The notes under the pieces are model-generated. The model searched no databases. It was not told the origin of the DNA and saw nothing but the letters and a program-made list of their open reading frames with translations. From Actinomadura rubteroloni (lineage in GTDB: Bacteria > Actinomycetota > Actinomycetes > Streptosporangiales > Streptosporangiaceae), in the NCBI RefSeq assembly GCF_002911665.1, contig NZ_MTBP01000001.1:62001-126000 (forward strand): a stretch of 64,000 nt of DNA, read 5' to 3'. Made by a program: the position numbers and the translations under genes. Numbering within the stretch: position 1 is the first letter of the stretch; each line of letters begins with the position of its first letter. Below are positions 40,783 to 48,474 of this stretch, one piece after another.

Positions 40783-41589
40783 TTACGCGATGCGTGCGGT
40801 GACGACGGCGGCGGTGTAGTTCACGGGGAACGTGCCGCCGACGGCGTCGATCGCGGCGCCGACTCCGGCGAGCAGGGCGTCCAGGGTCTCCGACGGCAGG
40901 GCGGTGTGGCCGCCGAAGGTGGGCACCTGGTCCAGCCATGCGTCGCGCGTGTACGGGCGCCGCCAGGTGAACCGCCATTCCTCCGGGTCGGAGAAGGCTC
41001 CGGTCGCGCGCATCCCGTCGGCGGCCTTGGCGAAGATCGTCGAGTAGGCGGCCAGGCCGGGCATCACGCCGCGCGCGAACGGCGAGTCCGGCAGGACGCG
41101 GCCGTAGACGGCGGCGAACGCTTCGGCCAAGGCGGGCGGGGCCTCGAACACGTACCAGAACAGCGCGAGCCGTCCGCCGGGACGCAGGACGCTCGCGGCC
41201 TTCGCCGCGCCCGCGACCGTGTCGACCCAGTGCCAGGACTGCCCGGCGACGACGGCGTCGAACGCGCGGCCCGCCGGGTCCCAGTCCTCGAACGTCGCGG
41301 TCTCGACGGCCAGGCCGCGCCGCCGGGCGAACGCGGCCATCCGCTCGTCGGGGTCCACGCCGAGCACGCGGCAGCCCGCCGCCGCGAACGCGCGGGACGC
41401 GATGCCGGTGCCGCAGCCGACGTCCAGGACGTCCGGGCCGGGGCTCGCCGCGACGACGCGGGCGATCAGCGCGTCCGGGTAGCGCGGCCGGGTCCGGTCG
41501 TAGCGCTCGGCCTCCGCGCCGAACGATTCGGCGACGTGGCGGGCGCGGTGCGGCTCGTCCGGCGAGGGGCGCGACGGTAGAGTGGGCAT
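40783..41589 (-). CDS. Class I SAM-dependent methyltransferase
   Basis: A 268-residue methyltransferase of the Methyltransf_11 type: 'VLDVGCGTGIASRAFAAAG' near residues 54-72, then 'VLGVDPDERMAAFAR' and 'FDAVVAGQSWHWVD' (109-122). It methylates an unknown small molecule. Its start ATG lies inside one of two tandem palindromes (41581-41598) shared with the divergent TetR gene, so it is the likely main target of that repressor. Confidence 0.9.
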   Translation of the reverse strand: MPTLPSRPSPDEPHRARHVAESFGAEAERYDRTRPRYPDALIARVVAASPGPDVLDVGCGTGIASRAFAAAGCRVLGVDPDERMAAFARRRGLAVETATFEDWDPAGRAFDAVVAGQSWHWVDTVAGAAKAASVLRPGGRLALFWYVFEAPPALAEAFAAVYGRVLPDSPFARGVMPGLAAYSTIFAKAADGMRATGAFSDPEEWRFTWRRPYTRDAWLDQVPTFGGHTALPSETLDALLAGVGAAIDAVGGTFPVNYTAAVVTARIA

Positions 41590-41618
41590 GCGCCCACACT
41601 AGTGGGCAAGCGCCCACT
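41581..41618. promoter_or_regulatory. Two tandem TetR-type palindromes
   Basis: AGTGGGC-ATGC-GCCCACA (41581-41598) and AGTGGGC-AAGC-GCCCACT (41601-41618) have a 20-bp period. The first covers the methyltransferase start codon (ATG at 41587-41589 on the minus strand) and the second lies just before the TetR gene. Confidence 0.8.
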
Positions 41619-41639
41619 TAGCCAGTGAGAGGATTCCCC

Positions 41640-42206
41640 ATGCCCACCGGCGTGGCCCTGCGCGACGCGCGCGAACAGCTTTTCGCCGCCGCCGAGCGCG
41701 TCCTGCTCCGGGACGGCCCGAACGCGCTGACCAGCCGCGCCGTCACCGACGAGGCGGGCTGCGCCAAGGGCGTCCTGCACCGGCACTTCGCCGACTTCGA
41801 CGCGTTCCTGGCCGACCTCGTCCACGACAGCGTCGCGCGCCTGGACGCGCGGACCGCCGTGCTGCTCGCCACGGCCGGGACGGGCACCGTCGCCGGCAAT
41901 CTCACGGCCGCGCTGGTGGACGTGTTCGACGCGGTGGCCGTCGCGATGGTCGGCCTCATCACCTTCCGGGACGAGCTGCGCGCCCGCCTCCGCCGCACCT
42001 GGCCCACCGGCGTCCCGCTGCTCACCGAGGCCATGGCCATGGTCCGCGCGTACCTGGCGGCCGAACGCGACCGGCTGCCCGACGGCGCCGACGTCGACAC
42101 GCTCGCGCTGACCGTCGTCGGCACCGCGCACCTGCTGTTCGCCGACCGCGAGCGCGCTCCGGACTCCGAAGCCGTCCGCGCGGTCGTCGCGGCGATCGTC
42201 GGCTGA
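41640..42206 (+). CDS. TetR family transcriptional regulator
   Basis: A 188-residue TetR protein: HTH 'LTSRAVTDEAGCAKGVLHRHFADFDAFL' region near residues 32-60, then an all-helical ligand domain. ATG 41640 has AGAGGA before it. Two palindromes upstream probably serve as its operators and would repress both this gene and the divergent methyltransferase gene. The ligand is unknown. Confidence 0.9.
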   Translation: MPTGVALRDAREQLFAAAERVLLRDGPNALTSRAVTDEAGCAKGVLHRHFADFDAFLADLVHDSVARLDARTAVLLATAGTGTVAGNLTAALVDVFDAVAVAMVGLITFRDELRARLRRTWPTGVPLLTEAMAMVRAYLAAERDRLPDGADVDTLALTVVGTAHLLFADRERAPDSEAVRAVVAAIVG

Positions 42207-42209
42207 CGG

Positions 42210-42932
42210 TCAGCGGGGCGTCAGAACCGCGTTCAGGCGTTCTTCGCGCAGCCGCTCGGACCAGGACGGCTGGAGCGGCGGCAGTTCCATGCCGACCGCC
42301 CACGTCAGCAGCAGGTCCGCGAGGGCCGGGTTGCGGACGAGCGCCGGGCCGTGCATGTACGTCCCGAGCGTGTGGCCCGCGTAGGCGCCCTCGAAGCCCT
42401 GGCCGTCGCCGTTCCCGACGCCCGACACGACCTTGGCGAGCGGTCGCGCGTCCGGCCCGATCGTCGTCGCGCCCTGGTGGTTCTCGAAGCCGGTGATGCG
42501 CGGGACGTTCAGCTCGGCCGCGACGTCCCCGACGACCTCGCCGACCGCGCGCTGCGCCCCGCGCCCGCTGCGGATGTCGAGGATGCCGAGGCCCGGCAGC
42601 GGCTGGCCCTCCTCGCCGCCGAACTCGTGCCCGATGATCTGGTAGCCCGCGCACACCGCGAAGATCACCGCGTTGCGCCGCGCCGCGCCGGTCAGGCCGC
42701 CGTCCGCGCGGAGCCGCTGCGCCGCGAGGATCTGCGGACGGTCCTCGCCGCCGCCGAGCAGGTAGATGTCGCCGTCGTCGGGCACGGGCTCGTCGGACCG
42801 CAGGTGGACGGTCTCGGTCGGGATGTCGCGCAGCGCCGCCCGGCGCTCCAGGACGATCGTGTTGCCCTGGTCCCCGTAGGTGCTCAGCAGGTCCGGGTAG
42901 ATCCAGACGATCTTGATGCGGTCAGACGACAC
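42210..42932 (-). CDS. gatD: Lipid II glutaminyl amidotransferase subunit GatD
   Basis: A 240-residue class I glutamine amidotransferase (GATase_3): nucleophile Cys94 in 'FAVCAGYQIIGHEF' and the catalytic His194 in 'GTYMHGPALVRNP'. It makes ammonia from glutamine and passes it to MurT, which amidates the D-iso-glutamate of lipid II in peptidoglycan. The start is GTG at 42932, and the gene overlaps the end of murT by 11 bp, so the two are made together. Confidence 0.92.
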   Translation of the reverse strand: MSSDRIKIVWIYPDLLSTYGDQGNTIVLERRAALRDIPTETVHLRSDEPVPDDGDIYLLGGGEDRPQILAAQRLRADGGLTGAARRNAVIFAVCAGYQIIGHEFGGEEGQPLPGLGILDIRSGRGAQRAVGEVVGDVAAELNVPRITGFENHQGATTIGPDARPLAKVVSGVGNGDGQGFEGAYAGHTLGTYMHGPALVRNPALADLLLTWAVGMELPPLQPSWSERLREERLNAVLTPR

Positions 42933-44172
42933 GGCCGTACCTCGTTCGGATGTCCTGGAAGGCGGTGTAGTTGGCGATCACGTCGAGCTGCCCCGGCGGC
43001 ACCGCGAGGACCGCCTGCTCGATGTCGTCCACGACGGTGAACTGCACGTCGGCGGCCTCCAGCCGGGCGGCGAGGTCCACGCGGCGCTCGCCGGTCGCCC
43101 AGACGGGACGGCCGCGCAGGATGCGGTAGTCGACGTCCCACAGCCAGGACGTGTCGCGTCCGTCCGGGCCCTGCGCGTTGATCGACAGCGCGACCGGGCC
43201 GGGCGCGGGCGCGAGGACGTCGAACGCCTCCAGCCAGCCCGCCGGGTTCTTCGACAGCAGCAGCCGCAGCGCGCGGCCCTGGTGCTCGACGGTCGTGTAC
43301 CGTCCGGCGACCGACTTGACCTGCGCCAGCAGCGGCAGCGCCTGCTCGGGCGGCACGCCGAACTGCGCGACGACGGCCAGCGCGATCGCCGCGTTCGACC
43401 GGTTCGCCCGGCCGGGGAGCTGGACGTCCGACAGCGGCACCGCCCGTCCGTCCGGCCCGAGGACGTGGTCGCCGCGCAGCACCCAGTCGGGCTTGGGCCG
43501 CCCGAAGTGGCACTCGCGGCAACGCCAGTCGCTGTCCTCCTCAGTGCCCTGCCGGTCCAGCGGGCCGCCGCACTCGGGGCAGCACCACGAGTCCTCGCGC
43601 CAGTGCTGCCCGGCCGCGACCCACGTGACGCTCCGGGCCGTCGCCGCGCCCCAGGTGACGAGCGGGTCGTCGCAGTTGGCGATGACATGGCTCTGCGGCG
43701 ACGCCTCCAGCGCCCGCCGCCACTTCCCGGCCAGCAGCCAGATCTCGGCGGCACGGTCCATCTGGTCCCGGCTGAGGTTCATCAGCGCGACGACGTTCGC
43801 GCCGGTCTCCTTCAGCACCATCGGGACGTACTTCTCGTCGCACTCCAGCACGCCGTACCGGGCGTCCGGCGCGGACGCCAGCGCGGACACGTGGCCGGTC
43901 GGCATGTTCGCGCCGAACGCGTTGGTGGCGATCTCGCCGAGCGGCGTCATCGCCGACGTGATGAGCCGGGTGGTCGTCGTCTTGCCGTTGGTCGCGCTGA
44001 CGAGCACGAGCTTGCGGTCCTTGGCCAGCCGGGTGAGCAGCTCCGGGTCCAGGCGCAGCCCGATCCGGCCGCCGATCACCGAACCGTCGCCCTTGCCCGC
44101 CAGCCGGGACATCCGCGCGGCCGTCCGGCCGAGCGCGACGGCGAGCTGTGAACGCAGTGGAAGGTCGCTCAT
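42922..44172 (-). CDS. murT: Lipid II isoglutaminyl synthase subunit MurT
   Basis: A 416-residue Mur-ligase-like protein. The ATP P-loop is 'SATNGKTTTTRL' at residues 58-69, the central domain has 'NLSRDQMDRAAEIW', and a four-Cys zinc ribbon is inserted ('WCCPECGG' and 'WRCRECHFG', residues 202-229), which is a MurT feature. MurT activates the D-Glu carboxyl of lipid II and joins the ammonia from GatD. Amidation affects cross-linking and lysozyme resistance. Start ATG 44172. Confidence 0.93.
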   Translation of the reverse strand: MSDLPLRSQLAVALGRTAARMSRLAGKGDGSVIGGRIGLRLDPELLTRLAKDRKLVLVSATNGKTTTTRLITSAMTPLGEIATNAFGANMPTGHVSALASAPDARYGVLECDEKYVPMVLKETGANVVALMNLSRDQMDRAAEIWLLAGKWRRALEASPQSHVIANCDDPLVTWGAATARSVTWVAAGQHWREDSWCCPECGGPLDRQGTEEDSDWRCRECHFGRPKPDWVLRGDHVLGPDGRAVPLSDVQLPGRANRSNAAIALAVVAQFGVPPEQALPLLAQVKSVAGRYTTVEHQGRALRLLLSKNPAGWLEAFDVLAPAPGPVALSINAQGPDGRDTSWLWDVDYRILRGRPVWATGERRVDLAARLEAADVQFTVVDDIEQAVLAVPPGQLDVIANYTAFQDIRTRYGRVV

Positions 44173-44593
44173 GAACTCCGTCTTCTCCGGTGGTGCGTCC
44201 GGGCGCGTCCAACTGGCCCGCCCCGCAGATGAGGGAAGCCTAGTCGCCGGGACGCTCGATCGTCGCGGCAGCACGCGGACCGGTCCCGGTACGGACATTT
44301 CCCTCTTCTCCGGCCGCCGTCGCGGCCCGGACGGGATAATGCGACCAGCGTCACACCGGACGGAGTAAACCCGCCTCGGCGTTCTTGACCTTCGTCGGCG
44401 GCTCGTGATTCGGTGCCAGACCCGGGGGCGGGACGGTCCGCGCCTGCCGCGGTTTCCCGGTGATGCGCCCGAGATGGGGTCCCGCACGTTACTTTGTCGG
44501 ATGTCCCCATCGGTCGGTGGAGCGGCCCCGCGCCCCGCCGGGACCGGGGCACGCGACGTGGGCGTACCGGCGACCAAGCGAGGTTTCGAGCTG
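44173..44593. other. 421-bp divergent intergenic region
   Basis: This lies between murT (minus) and the first zinc-ribbon gene (plus) and must hold both promoters. The plus strand has a TTGACC at about 44384-44389 that could be a -35 box. A minus-strand open frame across it lacks coding character. No repeat or RNA was seen. Confidence 0.45.
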
Positions 44594-46465
44594 ATGCACT
44601 GTCCGACGTGCGGGACGAGCACGCCCGGGACGCTCGGGGCGTGCCCGCGCTGCAACACGCCGCTCGCGGGGGCGCCGCTCGGCGCGCCGGTCGGGAACGG
44701 GCTCGGCGCGTCCGGCGCGGAGGACGGGGCGGGACTCGGCGAGGGCACCGTCCTCGTCCCGCCGCCGCCGTCCTGGGCGTCGGCTCCCCCCGAACCGCCC
44801 GCGCCCCTCGGCGCGCCGTCCGCCTTCGCCAACGGATCGTCCGCGCCGCCGTCGCCGTTCACCGCACCGCCCGGCGGCCCTTCACCGCTGAACGGCCCGC
44901 CCGCACCACCCGCCCCGCCGAACAGTTCGTACGCACCACCCACCGCGCCGTCCGCGCCGTCGGATGGGCTTTACGCGCCGCTCGCACCGCCGTCCGCGCC
45001 GCCGAACGGTTCGTATGCGCCGCCCGCCGCACCGTCGGCGCCGCACGCCGGACCACCCGCGCCGCACGCCGCTCCTTCCGCGCCGTCGAACGGGCCGTAC
45101 GCGCCATCGGACGAGCTTTACGCGCCGCTGAACGGGCCTTCCGTGCCGTCGGACGGGCCGTACGCGCCACCGAACGGGTCGCCCGCCGCGCCGTCGAACG
45201 GCGCGGGTGTGCCGTTGGACGGGCCGGGCGCGTCGTTCGGTCAGGGGGGCGCGCCGTTCGCCGGGGCGCCCGGCGCTTTCGGCGGGGGGCCGCAGGATCC
45301 CGAGTCCACGGCCGCGTGGACGTTCGACCCGGACGCCTTCGACGACGAGGACGACGACGTCACGCGTCACGCGGCCCCGCCGGCCGCGCCTCCGCCGCCC
45401 GCTCCCGCGCCGCGTCCCGCGTGGGCCGAGGCGCAGGACGACGCCGGGCCGGCCGAGTCGATCGTGCCGGAGTCGTGGTACGCCAAGCCGCGCCGTCCGT
45501 CGCCCGAGGACGAGTCGGACGCGACCCGCGCGCTGCCGCCGAGCCCGGCACCGTCGCCCTGGGCGTCCGGCGCGGACGCGACGCAGGTCGCGCCCGGCCC
45601 GCCGCCGCAACCGACGTACGGGCCGCCGAACGAACCGTTCGGGCCGCCGAACGGTCCGGACGAGCCGTACGGGCCGCCGAACGGCCCGGGTGAGCCGTAC
45701 GGGCCGTCGAACGGCCCTTACGGGCAGCCGAACGCGGCCTTCGGGCAGCCGGGCGCGCCCTACGGACCGCCGAACGATCCCTACGGACAGCCGAATCCGC
45801 CTTATGGCGGGGCGAACCCGCCGGGGGGCGGGAAGCGCGGCGGCGCGACGCCGAAGCCGTTGCTCGTCGGCGTCGCCGTGCTGGTCGCGGTCGCCGTCGT
45901 GGCGGTCGCGGCCGTCGTGTGGCCGGACGGCGCGAAGGACCCGTCGGGGCCGCACGGCAGGCCGCCGGTGTCCACGTCCAACACGCCGGTCGCGGAGAAG
46001 AAGCCGATCTCCGGCCCGACCCGGCAGCAGGCCGCGCAGCTCAACGCGCTGTTGAACACCAGCGGCGAGGCGCGCCGGAACCTGACCGCCGCGCTCGCCG
46101 CGAGCGCCTCGTGCAAGACGCTGCCCGCCGCGATCGGCGCCTACCAGCGCGTCGCCGAGCGGCGGCAGGCCCAGCTCCGGCGCACCGACTCCCTCAAGGT
46201 CGACCACCTGCCGAACGGCGAGCGGATGCGCGGCTACCTGCGGCAGTCGTTCCAGTCGTCGCTGGAGGTGGACCAGGCGCTGCTGCGCTGGGCGCAGGGC
46301 AACCAGCGCAAGTGCAAGGGCAAGCCGCGTCCGAACGCCGCGCACGCGCCCGGACGGGCCGACGCCGAGCGCCGCGCCACGCAGAACAAGCAGCGGTTCG
46401 TCGCGCTGTGGAACCCTGTCGCGCGCAAGACCGGGAACTCCACCCGCGCGTGGAACACGGTGTGA
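44594..46465 (+). CDS. Zinc-ribbon, Pro-rich linker, single-pass membrane protein (copy 1)
   Basis: A 623-residue protein of unknown function. It starts with a zinc ribbon 'MHCPTCG' ... 'CPRCNTPL' (four Cys within residues 3-23). A low-complexity linker of about 400 residues follows, rich in Pro, Ala, Gly and Asn, with irregular repeats of the type YAPPNG/PSAPSDG and, later, YGPPN/YGQPN. Then come one membrane helix ('LLVGVAVLVAVAVVAVAAVVW'), and an extracytoplasmic helical domain of about 150 residues with two Cys. The next gene (46546) has the same plan. The N-terminus is cytosolic, so the protein could link a cytosolic partner to a wall or periplasmic sensor; that is inference. Confidence 0.7.
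   Translation: MHCPTCGTSTPGTLGACPRCNTPLAGAPLGAPVGNGLGASGAEDGAGLGEGTVLVPPPPSWASAPPEPPAPLGAPSAFANGSSAPPSPFTAPPGGPSPLNGPPAPPAPPNSSYAPPTAPSAPSDGLYAPLAPPSAPPNGSYAPPAAPSAPHAGPPAPHAAPSAPSNGPYAPSDELYAPLNGPSVPSDGPYAPPNGSPAAPSNGAGVPLDGPGASFGQGGAPFAGAPGAFGGGPQDPESTAAWTFDPDAFDDEDDDVTRHAAPPAAPPPPAPAPRPAWAEAQDDAGPAESIVPESWYAKPRRPSPEDESDATRALPPSPAPSPWASGADATQVAPGPPPQPTYGPPNEPFGPPNGPDEPYGPPNGPGEPYGPSNGPYGQPNAAFGQPGAPYGPPNDPYGQPNPPYGGANPPGGGKRGGATPKPLLVGVAVLVAVAVVAVAAVVWPDGAKDPSGPHGRPPVSTSNTPVAEKKPISGPTRQQAAQLNALLNTSGEARRNLTAALAASASCKTLPAAIGAYQRVAERRQAQLRRTDSLKVDHLPNGERMRGYLRQSFQSSLEVDQALLRWAQGNQRKCKGKPRPNAAHAPGRADAERRATQNKQRFVALWNPVARKTGNSTRAWNTV
44900..45820 (+). repeat. Pro-rich tandem repeats inside the zinc-ribbon gene
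   Basis: Imperfect short repeats encode YAPPNG/PSAPSDG-type units and, from about 45600, YGPPN or YGQPN units. They vary at the DNA level with codon periodicity, so this is protein-level low complexity rather than a non-coding array. Confidence 0.7.
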
Positions 46466-46545
46466 GCGCCTGAAGGAAGGGCGCGGGGCGTCCGCGCGGG
46501 GTTATGTTGTGGCTCCACAGCGGGCCGTCAGGGTGAGGTGGGGTT

Positions 46546-47793
46546 ATGCGGTGTCCGGTCTGTGGCAGTGACACGACCCCGGCGTTGCCGCGCTGCACGC
46601 ACTGCGGCGCGCTGCTGGACACGAATCCGAACGCGGGCGGGGACGCGACGGCGCGCGACGAGCCCGTCCGCCCGCCCTGGGCGACCGACCCGCCGGCCGG
46701 CCACGAGCCGCCGTCCGCCGCCGGGCCGCGCCCCGGCGGCCACGAACCCGCGCCCGGCGCCTTCGACCCGTCCCCCGGCTACGACGGCGGCTACGGCTCA
46801 CGGGCGGGCGGCTCCGAACGGTCGCCCGCAGGCCGCTCAGCACCGCCCGGCGGCCACGAACCGCCGCCCGGCGGCTACGGGTCGTCACTCGGCGGCCACG
46901 AGTCCGAGCCCGGCGGTTTCCCCCCGTCGGCCGGTGGTCATGCGCCGCCGCCCGGCGGCTCGGGGCCGTCGGCGGGCGGGTTCGATCCAGGGCGCGCGGG
47001 TCGGGAGCCGGCGGGCGGTGGGTTCGAGTCGGCGACCGCGCGGGACGACGCGCCGGGCGCCGGGTTCGGGTTGCCGCCCGCCGGTCCGAGGCACGAGACG
47101 ACGGCGCTGTCGCCCGAGCCGTGGAACGTGCCGGTGCCGCCCCCGCCGCCCGAGGAGCGGACGACCCCGCTCGCCGACGAGCCGTGGAACCACCCGCCGA
47201 TCTGGCAGCCGCCGCCCCCGCGCCGCCGCAGCCCGGTCCCGTGGATCGCGCTCGCGGCGGGCATCGTGGTGCTGGCGGTGGTCGCGGTGGGGATCGTGCT
47301 GTGGCCGTCCGGGCCGAAGGAGCAGAGCGGCGGGACGCCGACCAGCGTGGGCGCGAGCGCGAGCACGATCGCCGAGAGCCCGACCCCGGACGGCGACGTC
47401 CACGTCCAGGCGCAGGCCGTGGACGCGCTGCTCACCGAGATGGGCTCCACGCGCCGCGAACTGGGCTCGGCGATCGAGAACGGCTGCACCGCGAGCGATC
47501 TGCAGGCCGTCCGAGACGCGCGGCAGAGCCAGCTCGCCAAGGCGCAGTCCCTCGACGTGGGCGCGCTGACGAACGGCGCGGAGATGCGGGACGCCCTGGT
47601 CCGTGCGCTCCAGGCGTCGGTGGACTCCAACTCCCGCTACCTCGACCAGGCCCCCGGCTGCCCGACCGACTCCGACCCGGTCATCGCCGCCGCGAACGAG
47701 CGCGCGAGCGCCGCGAAACGGGAGTTCCTCGGCTACTGGAACACCGTGGCCCCGGCCGAGAACCTCCCGTCCCGCTCGGAAGGCGACATTTAG
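46546..47793 (+). CDS. Zinc-ribbon, Gly/Pro-rich linker, single-pass membrane protein (copy 2)
   Basis: A 415-residue paralogue of the preceding protein: zinc ribbon 'MRCPVCG' ... 'CTHCGALLD' in residues 3-25, a Gly/Pro linker with GGHEPxPGG-like repeats to about residue 220, one membrane helix ('IALAAGIVVLAVVAVGIVLW', residues 229-248), then a helical C-terminal domain. That domain aligns with copy 1 from 'VDALLTEMGSTRRELGSAI' to 'RQSQLAKAQSLDVGALTNG' and ends 'KREFLGYWNTVAP' versus 'KQRFVALWNPVAR'. A Cys pair (in 'ENGCTASD' and 'APGCPTD') matches that of copy 1. It follows copy 1 by 80 bp on the same strand. Function unknown. Confidence 0.7.
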   Translation: MRCPVCGSDTTPALPRCTHCGALLDTNPNAGGDATARDEPVRPPWATDPPAGHEPPSAAGPRPGGHEPAPGAFDPSPGYDGGYGSRAGGSERSPAGRSAPPGGHEPPPGGYGSSLGGHESEPGGFPPSAGGHAPPPGGSGPSAGGFDPGRAGREPAGGGFESATARDDAPGAGFGLPPAGPRHETTALSPEPWNVPVPPPPPEERTTPLADEPWNHPPIWQPPPPRRRSPVPWIALAAGIVVLAVVAVGIVLWPSGPKEQSGGTPTSVGASASTIAESPTPDGDVHVQAQAVDALLTEMGSTRRELGSAIENGCTASDLQAVRDARQSQLAKAQSLDVGALTNGAEMRDALVRALQASVDSNSRYLDQAPGCPTDSDPVIAAANERASAAKREFLGYWNTVAPAENLPSRSEGDI

Positions 47794-48401
47794 TCGGCCG
47801 GCAGGCTGGCCTTGGCGGTGTCGTAGTCGCCGGTCGGCGCGGCGTCGTCCCGGCGGTAGACCAGGTGGACGACCCCGGTCGCGAACGTCGCCGACGAGAC
47901 GAGTTCCAGCGGCAGCGACGTGTCCGCGTCCTCGAACAGCCGCGTGCCCTTGCGCACGGCGATCGGGTGGACGAACAGGTGCAGCTCGTCCAGCAGCCCG
48001 GCCTCCAGCAGCACCCGCACGACCGACACCGACCCGCTCATGCCGATGGCGGACGCGGACGGCTCGTTCTTCAGCGCCGTCACGGCCTCGATGAGGTCGC
48101 CCCGGAGCTGTTCGGAGTTCCGCCACGTGAACGTCAGGTCCTGCCGCGACACGACGATCTTGCGCGCGTCGCCGAGCTTCTTGGCGAACCCGGCGTCGTC
48201 GCCCCCGGCCTGCTCGCGGTCCGGCCACGCCCCGGCGAAGCTGTCGTAGGTCTTGCGGCCGAGCAGGAGCGTGTCGGCCGAGCCGAGCTGGGCGTCGACG
48301 GCCTGTCCCATCTCTTCGTTGAAGTACGGGAAGTGCCAGTCCTGCGGGTCCTCGATGACGCCGTCGAGCGAGATGAACAGGCCGGCCGTGATCTTCCGCA
48401 T
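47790..48401 (-). CDS. Dihydrofolate reductase/RibD C-terminal family protein
   Basis: A 203-residue reductase-fold protein: 'KITAGLFISLDGVIEDPQDW' start, 'DTLLLGRKTYDSFAGAWP' (residues 43-60), 'IGMSGSVSVVRVLLEAGLLDEL' and 'GTRLFED'. It is a second member of the family, after 35735-36382, and not closely related. Substrate unknown. It overlaps the convergent zinc-ribbon gene by 4 bp. Confidence 0.85.
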   Translation of the reverse strand: MRKITAGLFISLDGVIEDPQDWHFPYFNEEMGQAVDAQLGSADTLLLGRKTYDSFAGAWPDREQAGGDDAGFAKKLGDARKIVVSRQDLTFTWRNSEQLRGDLIEAVTALKNEPSASAIGMSGSVSVVRVLLEAGLLDELHLFVHPIAVRKGTRLFEDADTSLPLELVSSATFATGVVHLVYRRDDAAPTGDYDTAKASLPAD

Positions 48402-48474
48402 CGTGATGCTCCCTCAAGTCGTTAGTGCGCACCGGATGAGACCGGCGGCACGTCCGAAACTCATCGCACCACAT

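Noticed and set aside
44169..44552. Minus-strand frame in the murT/zinc-ribbon gap
   Set aside because: Arg/Gly/Ser-rich with no motif or ribosome site, and it overlaps the murT start region.
44900..45820. Possible CRISPR or minisatellite array
   Set aside because: The repeats are short, uneven and in frame with the zinc-ribbon gene, so they encode protein low complexity; no spacers of fixed length.
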